A stretch of DNA of 6,082 nt from NCBI GenBank assembly GCA_017615955.1, contig JAFZZD010000864.1, forward strand, positions 1 through 6,082, written 5' to 3'. Source of the stretch: Victivallales bacterium. GTDB taxonomy: Bacteria; Verrucomicrobiota; Lentisphaeria; Oligosphaerales; Oligosphaeraceae. A program made the position numbers and the translations under genes. Below the pieces are notes generated by a model. That model was not told the origin of the DNA. It did no database searches and saw only the letters and a program-made list of their open reading frames with translations. Shown here piece after piece: positions 6,049 through 6,082 of the stretch; within the stretch, counting starts at the first letter, position 1; each line of letters begins with the position of its first letter.

Positions 6049-6082
6049 GTGCCGTTATTCAGGGGACGAAAGGGGTAGCCAG

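Overview
This is an ordinary housekeeping segment of a bacterial chromosome. All four genes lie on the + strand: glutamate 5-kinase (proB), a PHP-family phosphatase of the histidinol-phosphatase type, the Sec accessory subunit yajC, and a single long gene for a fused SecD-SecF translocase subunit. The genes form two blocks. The amino-acid block is proB plus the phosphatase, which nearly abut and look translationally coupled. The protein-export block is yajC then secDF, closed by a strong intrinsic terminator at 6011-6048. A 286-base gap separates the blocks. It holds a 9-bp hairpin just after the phosphatase stop and a plausible promoter for yajC.

Organism: the sequence is moderately GC-rich and uses Shine-Dalgarno sites with ATG and GTG starts. 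SecD and SecF are fused, with YajC encoded directly upstream. Fused SecDF is known from the Bacteroidota, the PVC group (Planctomycetes, Verrucomicrobia, Lentisphaerae, Chlamydiae) and some Firmicutes. The GGAG-type ribosome sites argue mildly against Bacteroidota. A PVC-type bacterium such as a lentisphaerote or relative is my best guess, held with low confidence because there is no rRNA or other marker here.

How the genes work together: ProB makes the first committed step of proline synthesis, and the phosphatase probably removes phosphate from histidinol phosphate in histidine synthesis. Their pairing suggests co-expression of amino-acid biosynthesis rather than one shared pathway; no proA is seen. 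YajC and SecDF form the membrane sub-complex that associates with SecYEG and uses proton-motive force to help pull exported proteins across the inner membrane.

The most unusual thing in the window is within SecDF. Between its first membrane segment and the conserved LGLDLRGG motif there is a highly charged, probably helical region of about 255 residues containing three diverged copies of a repeat unit. I see no mobile element, CRISPR array, tRNA, rRNA or recognisable novel system.
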